NCBI GenBank assembly: GCA_964505995.1
Contig: CAZDLB010000099.1
Coordinates: 1-6,360, forward strand
Length of the DNA stretch: 6,360 nucleotides
DNA from: JAJRVH01 sp964505995
Lineage (GTDB): Bacteria > Pseudomonadota > Zetaproteobacteria > Mariprofundales > Mariprofundaceae
Reading direction: 5' to 3'
Numbering within the stretch: position 1 is the first letter of the stretch; each line of letters opens with the position of its first letter. Shown here piece after piece: positions 1 to 5,442 of the stretch. Made by a program: the position numbers and the translations under genes. Under the pieces are notes generated by a model. That model did not search any database, was not told the origin of the DNA, and was given only the letters and a program-made list of their open reading frames with translations.

Positions 1-13
1 ACCGCAACGCGCG

Positions 14-922
14 CTACCTCGGCGTATCGCTGGAAACGATGCGCATCGTCGCGATCACGGCTCCCAGCGTGCCGACCAGCCCGCCTCCCAGCAGCATCGG
101 CAGAAGCAGCCACCAGGGACTCAGCTGCACCTCCAGCAGCTCAAGCCAGCCAGCGCAAGCCCAGATCACCGGCCACAGCAGCAGCCATGCCAGAGCCCCG
201 GACGCGGCGCCGATCAGCGCACCTTCGAGGATAAAGGGCAGACGCACGAACCATTCATACGCCCCCATCAGCCGCATCAGGTGAATCTCGTCGGCGCGGG
301 CCAGAAGCGTCATGCGCAGCGTATTGGAGATGATCAGGGCCATCGCCAGCGCAAGGATCAGGGATGCGAACCAGGCAACATGGCCCAGGTCGGTCACCCA
401 GCCATGCACCTGCGCCAGGCTGACTTCCTCCTCGTTCACGGCCGCCCCGAATCGGGACGCCGCATCGCGGATGTCATCGAACAGAAATTCGCTTTCGTGA
501 TCCCCGAGCGAGAGCTCGAAGCTGATCGGCAGCCGGCGTACAAGCTCCCGCGCATCCAGGCCCACATCCCCGAGCCAGCCCTGCATCCAGCGCCCGGCCT
601 CCTGGGCCGAGATCCGACGCACGCCGGCAATCTCGGGAATCCCGGCCAGGGCCTTTTCCAGCGCATCCGCCGATGCCGCCCTGTCCTGCGGCAGATAGAC
701 ATGCAGATGGATGTCCTGCTGCCAGGAACCCACCCATTGAGCCGCCGCCTGAATCCCGAGCCACATGGCTCCAACGGCCCACAGGGCCGTACAGACGATC
801 ATCGCGGCCAGAAACTGATGCACGCCAAACGGCGGCAGATGAAAGCCGCCGGGAAGGCGCGGATGCACGCGCTCCGGAATGCCCTGTTCCGGCCCCGGCT
901 TTCCGGCCGTCGGCCCGATCAC
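14..922 (-). CDS. ftsX: Cell-division protein FtsX (membrane subunit of FtsEX)
   Basis: FtsX is the integral membrane partner of the ATPase FtsE. In known systems FtsEX sits at the division septum and activates peptidoglycan hydrolases through periplasmic regulators. The 302-aa product has the expected architecture: a cytoplasmic N-tail, TM1 at about residues 36-62, a periplasmic domain at about 64-178, then three membrane segments at about 180-200, 228-258 and 270-292. The family-diagnostic stretch after TM2 is present at about 209-238 (RADEIHLMRLMGA, then RLPFILEGALIG). The start is GTG at 922-920 and overlaps the ftsE stop as GTGA. A GGGGA Shine-Dalgarno sequence lies 6 nt upstream, inside the ftsE end, so translation is probably coupled. 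The stop is TAG at 16-14. The length is normal for the family. Identification is secure from the motif, topology and ftsE linkage. Confidence 0.95.
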   Translation of the reverse strand: MIGPTAGKPGPEQGIPERVHPRLPGGFHLPPFGVHQFLAAMIVCTALWAVGAMWLGIQAAAQWVGSWQQDIHLHVYLPQDRAASADALEKALAGIPEIAGVRRISAQEAGRWMQGWLGDVGLDARELVRRLPISFELSLGDHESEFLFDDIRDAASRFGAAVNEEEVSLAQVHGWVTDLGHVAWFASLILALAMALIISNTLRMTLLARADEIHLMRLMGAYEWFVRLPFILEGALIGAASGALAWLLLWPVIWACAGWLELLEVQLSPWWLLLPMLLGGGLVGTLGAVIATMRIVSSDTPR

Positions 923-1599
923 CGGCTGTCCCCGACGAGCGTGCCGGCATGCAGCTGGATCACCCGTCCCGGATGCGATTCGAGCAGATGCAGATCGTGC
1001 GTGGCCATGATCACCGTCGTCCCCTGCCGATTCAGGCCCACAAGATAATCCAGAACACGGCGCGCGGTGTCGATGTCCAGGTTTCCGGTCGGCTCATCGG
1101 CCAGAATCACCGCCGGCTTCGCGGTCATCGCCCTGGCGATGGCCACACGCTGCTGTTCTCCGCCGGACAGGGCCTCGGGATAGGACCAGAGGCGGTCCTC
1201 CAGCCCCACATACTCCAGCACCTTGCGCACCCGCGGAATCAGCCGCTCGGTCTTCCATCCCTGCACACGCAGCGGCAGCGCCACATTCTCGAACACCGTA
1301 CGCGCAAACAGCAGACGATGGTCCTGAAAGATGATGCCGGTATGCCGCCGGATGCGGCGGATGGGTTTCTCGCCGGCCGCGCGCATGTCCTCCCCCTGCA
1401 CATGCAGCACCCCGGAGCTCGGCCGCACGCCGCCGTAGAACATGCGCAGCAGCGAGGATTTTCCCGCGCCGCTCTCCCCGACCAGATAGACGAACTGCCC
1501 CGGATCGATGCTCAGCGTAATGCCGGACAGCGCCGTCTTGCCGGTCGGATAGCGCAGCATCACGCGTTGCATGTCGATCAGGGCGGAGGCATTCGGCAT
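919..1599 (-). CDS. ftsE: Cell-division ATP-binding protein FtsE
   Basis: This is the cytoplasmic ABC ATPase that energises FtsX during cell division. The 226-aa product has every ABC element in order: Walker A GESGAGKS at 41-48, Q-loop FQDHRLL at 91-97 (the FQDHRLL form is typical of FtsE), signature LSGGEQQ at 144-150, Walker B AVILADEP at 163-170 with catalytic E169, D-loop GNLD at 172-175, and H-loop H201. The frame stays open upstream to an ATG at 1761. I chose ATG at 1599 because it gives the usual FtsE length and avoids overlapping the divergent zinc-ribbon gene. ATG at 1572 is a less likely alternative. No Shine-Dalgarno sequence precedes the start; a weak promoter ending 6 nt upstream suggests a leaderless message. 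The stop overlaps the ftsX start by 4 bp. Confidence 0.95.
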   Translation of the reverse strand: MPNASALIDMQRVMLRYPTGKTALSGITLSIDPGQFVYLVGESGAGKSSLLRMFYGGVRPSSGVLHVQGEDMRAAGEKPIRRIRRHTGIIFQDHRLLFARTVFENVALPLRVQGWKTERLIPRVRKVLEYVGLEDRLWSYPEALSGGEQQRVAIARAMTAKPAVILADEPTGNLDIDTARRVLDYLVGLNRQGTTVIMATHDLHLLESHPGRVIQLHAGTLVGDSR

Positions 1600-1605
1600 A
1601 GGCGC

Positions 1606-1634
1606 ACGGTAGTCGCATGCCGGCCGCTTGTCAT
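1606..1634 (-). promoter_or_regulatory. Candidate ftsEX promoter
   Basis: Read on the minus strand, ATGACA (1634-1629, 5 of 6 matches to the sigma-70 -35 consensus) is followed by a 17-nt spacer and TACCGT (1611-1606, 3 of 6 matches to -10). Six nucleotides (GCGCCT) separate the -10 from the ftsE ATG, so a start site at normal distance would fall on or next to the ATG. The -10 is weak, so this is an inference from spacing and from the same geometry at neighbouring genes. Confidence 0.35.
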
Positions 1635-1655
1635 CCCGTGGCCGGGAGCTGACAA
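1628..1655. repeat. Interrupted inverted repeat between ftsE and the zinc-ribbon gene
   Basis: TTGTCATCCCG at 1628-1638 is complementary to CGGGA (1643-1647) and TGACAA (1650-1655). This makes an 11-bp stem with a 4-nt loop (TGGC) and a 2-nt bulge (GC) on one side. It sits mid-way in the 84-bp divergent intergenic region, and its outer arms coincide with the candidate -35 boxes of both promoters. There is no T-tract on either side, so it does not look like an intrinsic terminator. A dimeric-regulator operator is the most natural reading, but no regulator is encoded in this window. Confidence 0.55.
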
Positions 1656-1677
1656 AGCGCGGCTTTACCTTCAACAT
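1649..1677 (+). promoter_or_regulatory. Candidate promoter of the zinc-ribbon/DUF3426 gene
   Basis: CTGACA (1649-1654, 5 of 6 to the -35 consensus), a 17-nt spacer and CAACAT (1672-1677, 3 of 6 to -10) are followed by GCGGCC and then the ATG at 1684. It mirrors the ftsE promoter candidate across the inverted repeat, with the same 17-nt spacer and the same 6-nt gap to ATG. The -10 is weak; the symmetry is the main support. Confidence 0.35.
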
Positions 1678-1683
1678 GCGGCC

Positions 1684-2487
1684 ATGCGCATTGCATGCCC
1701 CCACTGCCAGGCCACCTATGAGATCGATGCCTCGCTGGCCCAGGCGATCTTTGTCTGCCATCGCTGCGCCCGGAAGTTCCGCGCCGTGGAGGATGAAGAA
1801 GAGCCGCCTGAAAGGATCGAACCCGAGGAGCAGCTGCCGCTGTTTTCCGAAACCGGGAAGGCGCGGCCGGAACAGCCGACGATCAGCGAACCGGCACCGG
1901 AGCCGCCGGAGCCTGCGCCCATCCCCGATGCCGAACCGGAACCCGGAGCGCTACCGGATAACGGCATGCCGATCACCGCGAAGCGAAAGCGCCTCTGGCC
2001 CTGGTTTGCAGCCGTTCTGTCGCTGATCATTGTGCTGGGGTTCGTGCTGCAGAAGGAACAATGGCTGGACAATCGCTGGTTTCGCAGCACGGCGATGAAT
2101 CTGGGACTGCCGCTGGCCATGCGCGACAAGGACTGGCGCGTGATCCCGGAAAGCGTCCATGCCGAATGGATCGTCCGGGACGATCGCAGCCGGGCGCTGC
2201 TCATCGAGGGCCGGGTGGAAAACCTGCTGGCCAGCGAGCAGCCGCCTCCGAAGATCGAGGTGACCTTCTTTGACGCCGCCCATCCCGAACGCATCCTGCT
2301 CAGCCGGCTGCACGAGATTACGCTGCCGCCGACGATGGACACCGTGCGCCATGCCCCGTATGCGACCCCGGACCGGGACATCATTCCCGTCGCCCCGCTC
2401 GGACAGCGCGGCTTCATCCTCGTGCTGGAATCCCTGCCGGAATCCACCGGCGAATTCGCGCTGACGGCACGGGCCCCTGGCCGATGA
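1684..2487 (+). CDS. Zinc-ribbon (MJ0042-type) and DUF3426 single-pass membrane protein
   Basis: A 267-aa protein of a widespread proteobacterial family with no firmly assigned function. Residues 1-35 form an MJ0042-type zinc ribbon with paired cysteines C5/C8 (CPHC) and C25/C28 (CHRC). A Pro/Glu-rich acidic linker covers about 38-96. A basic stretch (KRKR) precedes one membrane helix at about 104-123, so the zinc ribbon should be cytoplasmic and the rest periplasmic. The C-terminal part, about 165-262, resembles DUF3426, with a beta-rich pattern (LIEGRVENL, IEVTFFD, GFILVLESLP). The frame is open far upstream, but ATG at 1684 places the zinc ribbon at the extreme N-terminus, as is usual. No Shine-Dalgarno sequence precedes it. 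It is divergent from ftsE across 84 bp and convergent with the next gene across 10 bp. Being beside ftsEX hints at an envelope or division link, which is only inference. Confidence 0.88.
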   Translation: MRIACPHCQATYEIDASLAQAIFVCHRCARKFRAVEDEEEPPERIEPEEQLPLFSETGKARPEQPTISEPAPEPPEPAPIPDAEPEPGALPDNGMPITAKRKRLWPWFAAVLSLIIVLGFVLQKEQWLDNRWFRSTAMNLGLPLAMRDKDWRVIPESVHAEWIVRDDRSRALLIEGRVENLLASEQPPPKIEVTFFDAAHPERILLSRLHEITLPPTMDTVRHAPYATPDRDIIPVAPLGQRGFILVLESLPESTGEFALTARAPGR

Positions 2488-2497
2488 CGGGCTGACC

Positions 2498-2932
2498 CTA
2501 GCGGCCCAGAACCTCCTGCGCCCGACGGGAAAACTGCACGAGCAGATCCCGCAGCCGCTGCTGCGTCGGCCCGGAAAGATGGGCCGGCTCAAGGATTGCA
2601 AACTCCGATCCCTGCCGGCGATGCATCAGGCCGGGTATGGCGCAGACCTCCTCGATCAGCATGTCCCGAAGCTCGGCCCCGAACCATTGACGCCATTGAT
2701 CGCGGTCCAGTGCGATCCTGGGGCGATCGGTCGGACCGCCGGCATGCAGCACGAACAGGCATGGCAACCCCTCCCCTTCCGCGCCGGCAATCGAGCGCAG
2801 CTGCAGTTCGACCCGGCCGCCCCCACCGGCGTACGCAACCGGCTGGCCCGCCTCCTGCCAGTCGTGAATCAGGCTGGAGTAGAATTCCCGATGGGCCGGA
2901 TTGCAGGATGCATAGAAAGCCTGGGTGCTCAT
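2498..2932 (-). CDS. Hypothetical protein, 144 aa
   Basis: I do not recognise this protein. It has 144 residues, no signal peptide and no membrane segment, so it is probably cytosolic. Visible features are a glycine run at about 36-39 (GGGG) before a beta-like strand (RVELQLRSI), a hydrophobic strand CLFVLHAGG, a Trp-containing patch DRDQWRQWFG, and a C-terminal amphipathic helix rich in Arg, Leu and Gln. Only two cysteines can be placed in obvious positions (C10 near the N-terminus, C58 in the CLF strand), and no catalytic motif stands out. It lies 19 bp downstream of ispF on the same strand, so it could be read through from ispDF. However, it also has its own perfect extended -10 in that 19-bp gap. 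Codon-position GC bias matches the neighbours, and the frame is intact with ATG start and TAG stop, which supports a real gene. Confidence 0.72.
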   Translation of the reverse strand: MSTQAFYASCNPAHREFYSSLIHDWQEAGQPVAYAGGGGRVELQLRSIAGAEGEGLPCLFVLHAGGPTDRPRIALDRDQWRQWFGAELRDMLIEEVCAIPGLMHRRQGSEFAILEPAHLSGPTQQRLRDLLVQFSRRAQEVLGR

Positions 2933-2938
2933 GGCCGC

Positions 2939-2947
2939 ATTATAGCA
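2939..2947 (-). promoter_or_regulatory. Extended -10 promoter 6 nt before the hypothetical gene
   Basis: The minus strand reads TGCTATAATGCGGCCATG: a consensus extended -10 (TGn plus TATAAT, 6 of 6 at 2944-2939), six nucleotides, then the start codon. No good -35 is present at 16-18 nt (CCGGTC at 17), as is common for extended -10 promoters. The predicted transcription start falls at about the A of ATG, implying a leaderless mRNA. The element lies wholly in the 19-bp gap after ispF. Confidence 0.6.
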
Positions 2948-2951
2948 GCTT

Positions 2952-3449
2952 TCAGTGCGCCGACCGGATCAGGGCCGTGGCCATCGCCGCAATGCCCTCG
3001 CCCCGCCCGGCGAATCCGAGGTGCTCGGTTGTCGTCGCCTTGATATTGACCGATGCCGGATCCAGCCGCAGCAGCCCGGCAATCTGATCGCGCATGGCTT
3101 CGATATACGGCGCCAGCCTCGGCGCCTGCGCGATCACCGTCGCATCGACATTGACAACCCCCCACCCCTTCCGCTCAAGCATCGTCACAACCTGGTGCAG
3201 AAGCTGCCGGCTGTCCGCCCCCTTGAAGCCGGGGTCGGTATCGGGGAAATGCCGGCCGATATCGCCCAGCCCGGCGGCCCCGAGCAGCGCATCGCAGATC
3301 GCATGCAGCAGTACATCGGCATCGGAATGCCCGGCAAGCCCCCGATCGTGAGGAATCTCGATGCCGCCCAGGATCAGCTTGCGCCCCTCGGCAAAGGCAT
3401 GGACATCGAAGCCCTGGCCAATGCGGATACGCAATCCGGCGTCATTCAT
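2952..3449 (-). CDS. ispF: 2-C-methyl-D-erythritol 2,4-cyclodiphosphate synthase IspF
   Basis: IspF converts CDP-ME 2-phosphate to ME-2,4-cyclodiphosphate with release of CMP, in the MEP isoprenoid pathway. The 165-aa product has the usual length of about 160 residues. The metal ligands are visible as D15 and H17 (GFDVH) and H49 (AGHSDADVLLHA), matching the D-x-H plus His triad of the family. Other conserved blocks are LGDIGRHFPDTDP at 61-73, the nucleotide-contacting KATTTEHLGF at 137-146, and GRGEG at 148-152. It starts at ATG 3449, eight bases inside the ispD end (ATGAATGA), with GGAG about 8 nt upstream within ispD, so translation is likely coupled. It is a free-standing enzyme, not the IspDF fusion found in many alphaproteobacteria. 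Confidence 0.97.
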   Translation of the reverse strand: MNDAGLRIRIGQGFDVHAFAEGRKLILGGIEIPHDRGLAGHSDADVLLHAICDALLGAAGLGDIGRHFPDTDPGFKGADSRQLLHQVVTMLERKGWGVVNVDATVIAQAPRLAPYIEAMRDQIAGLLRLDPASVNIKATTTEHLGFAGRGEGIAAMATALIRSAH

Positions 3450-4137
3450 CGCGGGACTCCGTGCCGAGCTCGGCCTGCAGCCAGTCCAGATCCAGGCGCG
3501 TTGTCATCTTGCGATTGCGTGGATCCCCGGAACTGACATAGACCGGAAATCCGGCCGCCTCCAGCAGCGAGGCGTCATCCGTGTGCTCCTCCAGACGTTC
3601 GGCCTCCAGCTCCAGCGCCTCGACAAACCAGTCGCGCCGCGCCACCTGCGGCGTCTGCACGGCGCGCAGAAAACGGCGATCGGGCGTGTCCAGAATCCGC
3701 CCCTGGGCATCCACGCGCTTGATCGTATCGGCCACCTCGATGCCCGGCACGGCCGCACCGTAACGCATGGCCGTGTCCAGAACCTCGGCGAGCATCGCCC
3801 GGCCGGGCAGAGGGCGCGCCGCGTCATGAACAGCCACCAGATCGATCTCCTCTGGCAAGGCGTTGATCCCGTGCTGCATCGAAACCGCGCGCGCCGGTCC
3901 ACCAGCCACGGGCTTCAGAATCTCGAAGGGAAAGCTTTCGCCGGCCAATGCCGCGGCAAAACGCGCATCGCCCTCGGCCAGCACCGGAAGAACGACCTCA
4001 ATGCGCGACTCCCGGGCCAGCGAGCGCAGCGTGTGCACGATCAGCGGCCGACCAGCCACCTCGACATACTGCTTCGGAATCTCCCCTCCGAAGCGCGAAC
4101 CGCTTCCGGCCGCGAGCAGGATCACACCGACTTTCAT
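3442..4137 (-). CDS. ispD: 2-C-methyl-D-erythritol 4-phosphate cytidylyltransferase IspD
   Basis: IspD couples MEP with CTP to give CDP-ME, the third step of the MEP pathway. From ATG at 4137 it is 231 aa, the normal length. The N-terminal CTP-binding loop LLAAGSGSRFG lies at about 7-17 and is followed by PKQYVEVAGRPLIVHTL. Further family blocks are VHDAARPL, the substrate-site DTIKRV, LRAVQTPQ, TDDASLLEAAG, and near the C-terminus GDPRNRKMTTRLDL. The frame extends 21 codons upstream to 4200, but the conserved N-terminus begins MKVGVILLAAG, so I use 4137. No Shine-Dalgarno sequence precedes that start. Its 3' end overlaps ispF by 8 bp. Together they provide two MEP steps; the intervening kinase IspE is not in this window. 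Confidence 0.97.
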   Translation of the reverse strand: MKVGVILLAAGSGSRFGGEIPKQYVEVAGRPLIVHTLRSLARESRIEVVLPVLAEGDARFAAALAGESFPFEILKPVAGGPARAVSMQHGINALPEEIDLVAVHDAARPLPGRAMLAEVLDTAMRYGAAVPGIEVADTIKRVDAQGRILDTPDRRFLRAVQTPQVARRDWFVEALELEAERLEEHTDDASLLEAAGFPVYVSSGDPRNRKMTTRLDLDWLQAELGTESRDE

Positions 4138-4145
4138 ACATCTGG

Positions 4146-4173
4146 ATTGTGCCCGGAGGCTTTCGGGCGTCAA
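4146..4173 (-). promoter_or_regulatory. Candidate ispDF promoter with a short inverted repeat in the spacer
   Basis: On the minus strand, TTGACG (4173-4168, 5 of 6 to -35), a 16-nt spacer and CACAAT (4151-4146, 4 of 6 to -10) are followed by 8 nt and the ispD ATG. The predicted start site is within 0-3 nt of the ATG. The spacer holds a 5-bp inverted repeat, GCCCG and CGGGC separated by 8 nt (4168-4151), which could be an operator or chance in GC-rich DNA. Confidence 0.45.
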
Positions 4174-4200
4174 GTTCGGCTGCCCCGTGAGCCGAGGCAT

Positions 4201-4229
4201 TTGACCGGCGGATGCCGATCGGCTAAAAG
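4201..4229 (+). promoter_or_regulatory. Candidate promoter of the DUF2726 gene
   Basis: TTGACC (4201-4206, 5 of 6 to -35), a 17-nt spacer and TAAAAG (4224-4229, 4 of 6 to -10) lie on the plus strand. A start near 4236 would leave a leader of about 65 nt before the ATG at 4301. It faces away from the ispD promoter candidate. No riboswitch-like structure was recognised in the leader. Confidence 0.45.
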
Positions 4230-4290
4230 CAGGGAACGGTCACTGGCGTCCGTGAGCTGTCAGCCTTAGGCTCCGGCGGCCATATCGGAT

Positions 4291-4295
4291 GGAGG
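4291..4295 (+). promoter_or_regulatory. Ribosome binding site deciding the DUF2726 gene start
   Basis: GGAGG lies 5 nt before the ATG at 4301. The in-frame ATG at 4289 has no such sequence upstream and would itself be occluded by it, so 4301 is preferred. Confidence 0.6.
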
Positions 4296-4300
4296 CATGG

Positions 4301-5029
4301 ATGCAGGACAGGCTTCACGAACTCGTCAAGGGCTTCTCGCAGCTCGGCCCGGCCGGATGGATCATCCTCGGCATGATCCTGCTGCTTCTCGTGCTGGTCC
4401 CTGTCGGCCTGATGATCTCGCGCCGCAGAAAGAGGCCCTCCCTGCCGCCTGGCAATGGCCGCATCCCCGAAGCCGTTTCCGGGGACGACATCCCGCCACT
4501 GCTGACCGAACCGGAGCTGGCCTGCTTCAACCGTCTCTACGAGGTGGCCGGCAAGGAATTCCATGTCATGGCCAAGGTGGCCCTGTCGGATCTGGCCATC
4601 GTCAAGCGCGGCGTCGATCGCGCACTGCTCGAGAAGGTGGCCCGCGAACACCATCATGTCGATTTCGTGCTGTGCACGCGGGAGAACATGTCGGTTGTCT
4701 GCGCCATCGAACTGCAGGATCTCGGCAGTCATGAACTCGGACCGGCGGATCTGCTGCAGCAGGTCGGCATTCCGGTCTTCAAGCTGCCGCGCAAGACCAG
4801 CTATTCGATGCCGGAGATCCGCGAAATGCTGACGCCATTCCTGAAGGAGCCGCCGCCATCCCCGGACCAGATGGTGGCCACGATCTCGATGGAGGCCTTC
4901 CGCAGCTGCAAGAAATGCCAGACGCGCATGGTGCTCAAGCGCGCCAAGTCGGGCAAATACAAGGGTACGCTGTTCTGGGTCTGCGGCAAGTATCCGGAAT
5001 GCCGCACGATCGAGCTGTTCACCCGATAA
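4301..5029 (+). CDS. Membrane-anchored DUF2726 protein with C-terminal topoisomerase-type zinc ribbon
   Basis: From ATG 4301 the product is 242 aa; an ATG at 4289 would add four residues. One membrane helix at about 19-39 is followed by RRRK, so the remainder is cytoplasmic by the positive-inside rule. A proline-containing linker leads to a DUF2726 domain at about 65-182 (LLTEPELACFNRLYEV; HVDFVL; CAIELQD; GIPVFKLP). The family is related to the PD-(D/E)XK nuclease fold: D120 or D121 region and E137 occupy the likely acidic positions, but the usual lysine is replaced (ELQ), so nuclease activity is doubtful. Residues 203-234 hold four cysteines, C203/C206 and C228/C234, spaced like the C4 zinc finger of topoisomerase I, usually a nucleic-acid-binding module. 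It stands alone, divergent from ispD and convergent with the cytochrome gene 18 bp away. Cellular role unknown; nucleic-acid binding is inference. Confidence 0.85.
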   Translation: MQDRLHELVKGFSQLGPAGWIILGMILLLLVLVPVGLMISRRRKRPSLPPGNGRIPEAVSGDDIPPLLTEPELACFNRLYEVAGKEFHVMAKVALSDLAIVKRGVDRALLEKVAREHHHVDFVLCTRENMSVVCAIELQDLGSHELGPADLLQQVGIPVFKLPRKTSYSMPEIREMLTPFLKEPPPSPDQMVATISMEAFRSCKKCQTRMVLKRAKSGKYKGTLFWVCGKYPECRTIELFTR

Positions 5030-5047
5030 GGCGGCCCGTCGCTTCGA

Positions 5048-5419
5048 TTATTTCAGCGTACGCAGAAAGGCGATGACATCGGCGCGGGCCCTGGCGTCAC
5101 GCATGGCCGGGATTCTCGGCATCGTCATGCCGTAGGCGTTGGACTCGCGCAGACCGCGGGCATAGTCGTCGCTCTTCACCATCGCGTCGGGATCCTTCAG
5201 CCAGGCATCCAGCCAGGCCTCGTCCACACGCTCCATGATGCCCTTCAGGCCGGGGCCGAACTTGTCGTCATAGCTGTTGTTATGGCAGTGCCTGCAGACC
5301 AGATCGAACATCTTCCTGCCGGCCTCCGCGTCCCCCTGCAGCTCCCCGGCGCTCACCGGCTGGGCCGGCATCAGGCCGGCGATCAGCGCGACGGCCATCC
5401 ACAATGGCTTCCCATGCAT
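5048..5419 (-). CDS. Secreted class I c-type cytochrome (monohaem)
   Basis: A 123-aa periplasmic cytochrome c. Residues 1-24 form a signal peptide: MHGK, a hydrophobic core (PLWMAVALIAGLM) and a likely cleavage after VSA before GE. The single haem site is CRHCH, with C42 and C45 as thioether ligands and H46 as proximal ligand. FGPGLKGIM follows, and the probable distal ligand is M100 (or M98) in YGMTMPRIP. The C-terminal helix is RADVIAFLRTL, as in class I cytochromes. The start is ambiguous. ATG 5419 has GGAGG 4 nt upstream and gives a clean signal peptide. ATG 5446 overlaps the thioredoxin gene stop as ATGA and would add nine residues; a GTG at 5458 is also possible. It is the last gene of an apparent operon with the thioredoxin-fold and SirB2-like genes, suggesting periplasmic electron transfer. 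The partner is unknown. Confidence 0.88.
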   Translation of the reverse strand: MHGKPLWMAVALIAGLMPAQPVSAGELQGDAEAGRKMFDLVCRHCHNNSYDDKFGPGLKGIMERVDEAWLDAWLKDPDAMVKSDDYARGLRESNAYGMTMPRIPAMRDARARADVIAFLRTLK

Positions 5420-5423
5420 CCTT

Positions 5424-5428
5424 CCTCC
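5424..5428 (-). promoter_or_regulatory. Ribosome binding site for the cytochrome gene
   Basis: The minus strand reads GGGAGGAAGG directly before the ATG at 5419. The GGAGG core is 4 nt from the start and is the reason for preferring 5419 over the upstream ATG at 5446, which has only a weak GGCGGGA. Confidence 0.55.
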
Positions 5429-5442
5429 CGGGCCCGACCGCC

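Noticed and set aside
281..1048. A 255-codon plus-strand open frame.
   Set aside because: It is antisense to ftsX and the end of ftsE, both unmistakable; composition is Arg/Pro/His-rich shadow type.
673..1683. Upstream extension of the zinc-ribbon reading frame (604 codons in total).
   Set aside because: It runs antisense through ftsE and ftsX and lacks family resemblance; the zinc ribbon normally sits at the extreme N-terminus, fixing the start at 1684.
1600..1761. Upstream extension of the ftsE frame to an ATG at 1761.
   Set aside because: It adds 54 residues not seen in FtsE and overlaps the divergent gene's start; 1599 gives standard length.
2465..2515. GGCC-rich arms around the convergent junction, considered as a bidirectional terminator.
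   Set aside because: The arms do not pair cleanly, the loop would exceed 20 nt, and there is no T-tract.
3361..4269. A 302-codon plus-strand open frame.
   Set aside because: It is antisense to ispD and ispF, Arg/His/Gln/Pro-rich, with no motif; typical shadow of GC-rich coding DNA.
4138..4300. Divergent region considered for a riboswitch or small RNA.
   Set aside because: Only promoter-like hexamers and one 5-bp inverted repeat are visible; no conserved RNA class was recognised.
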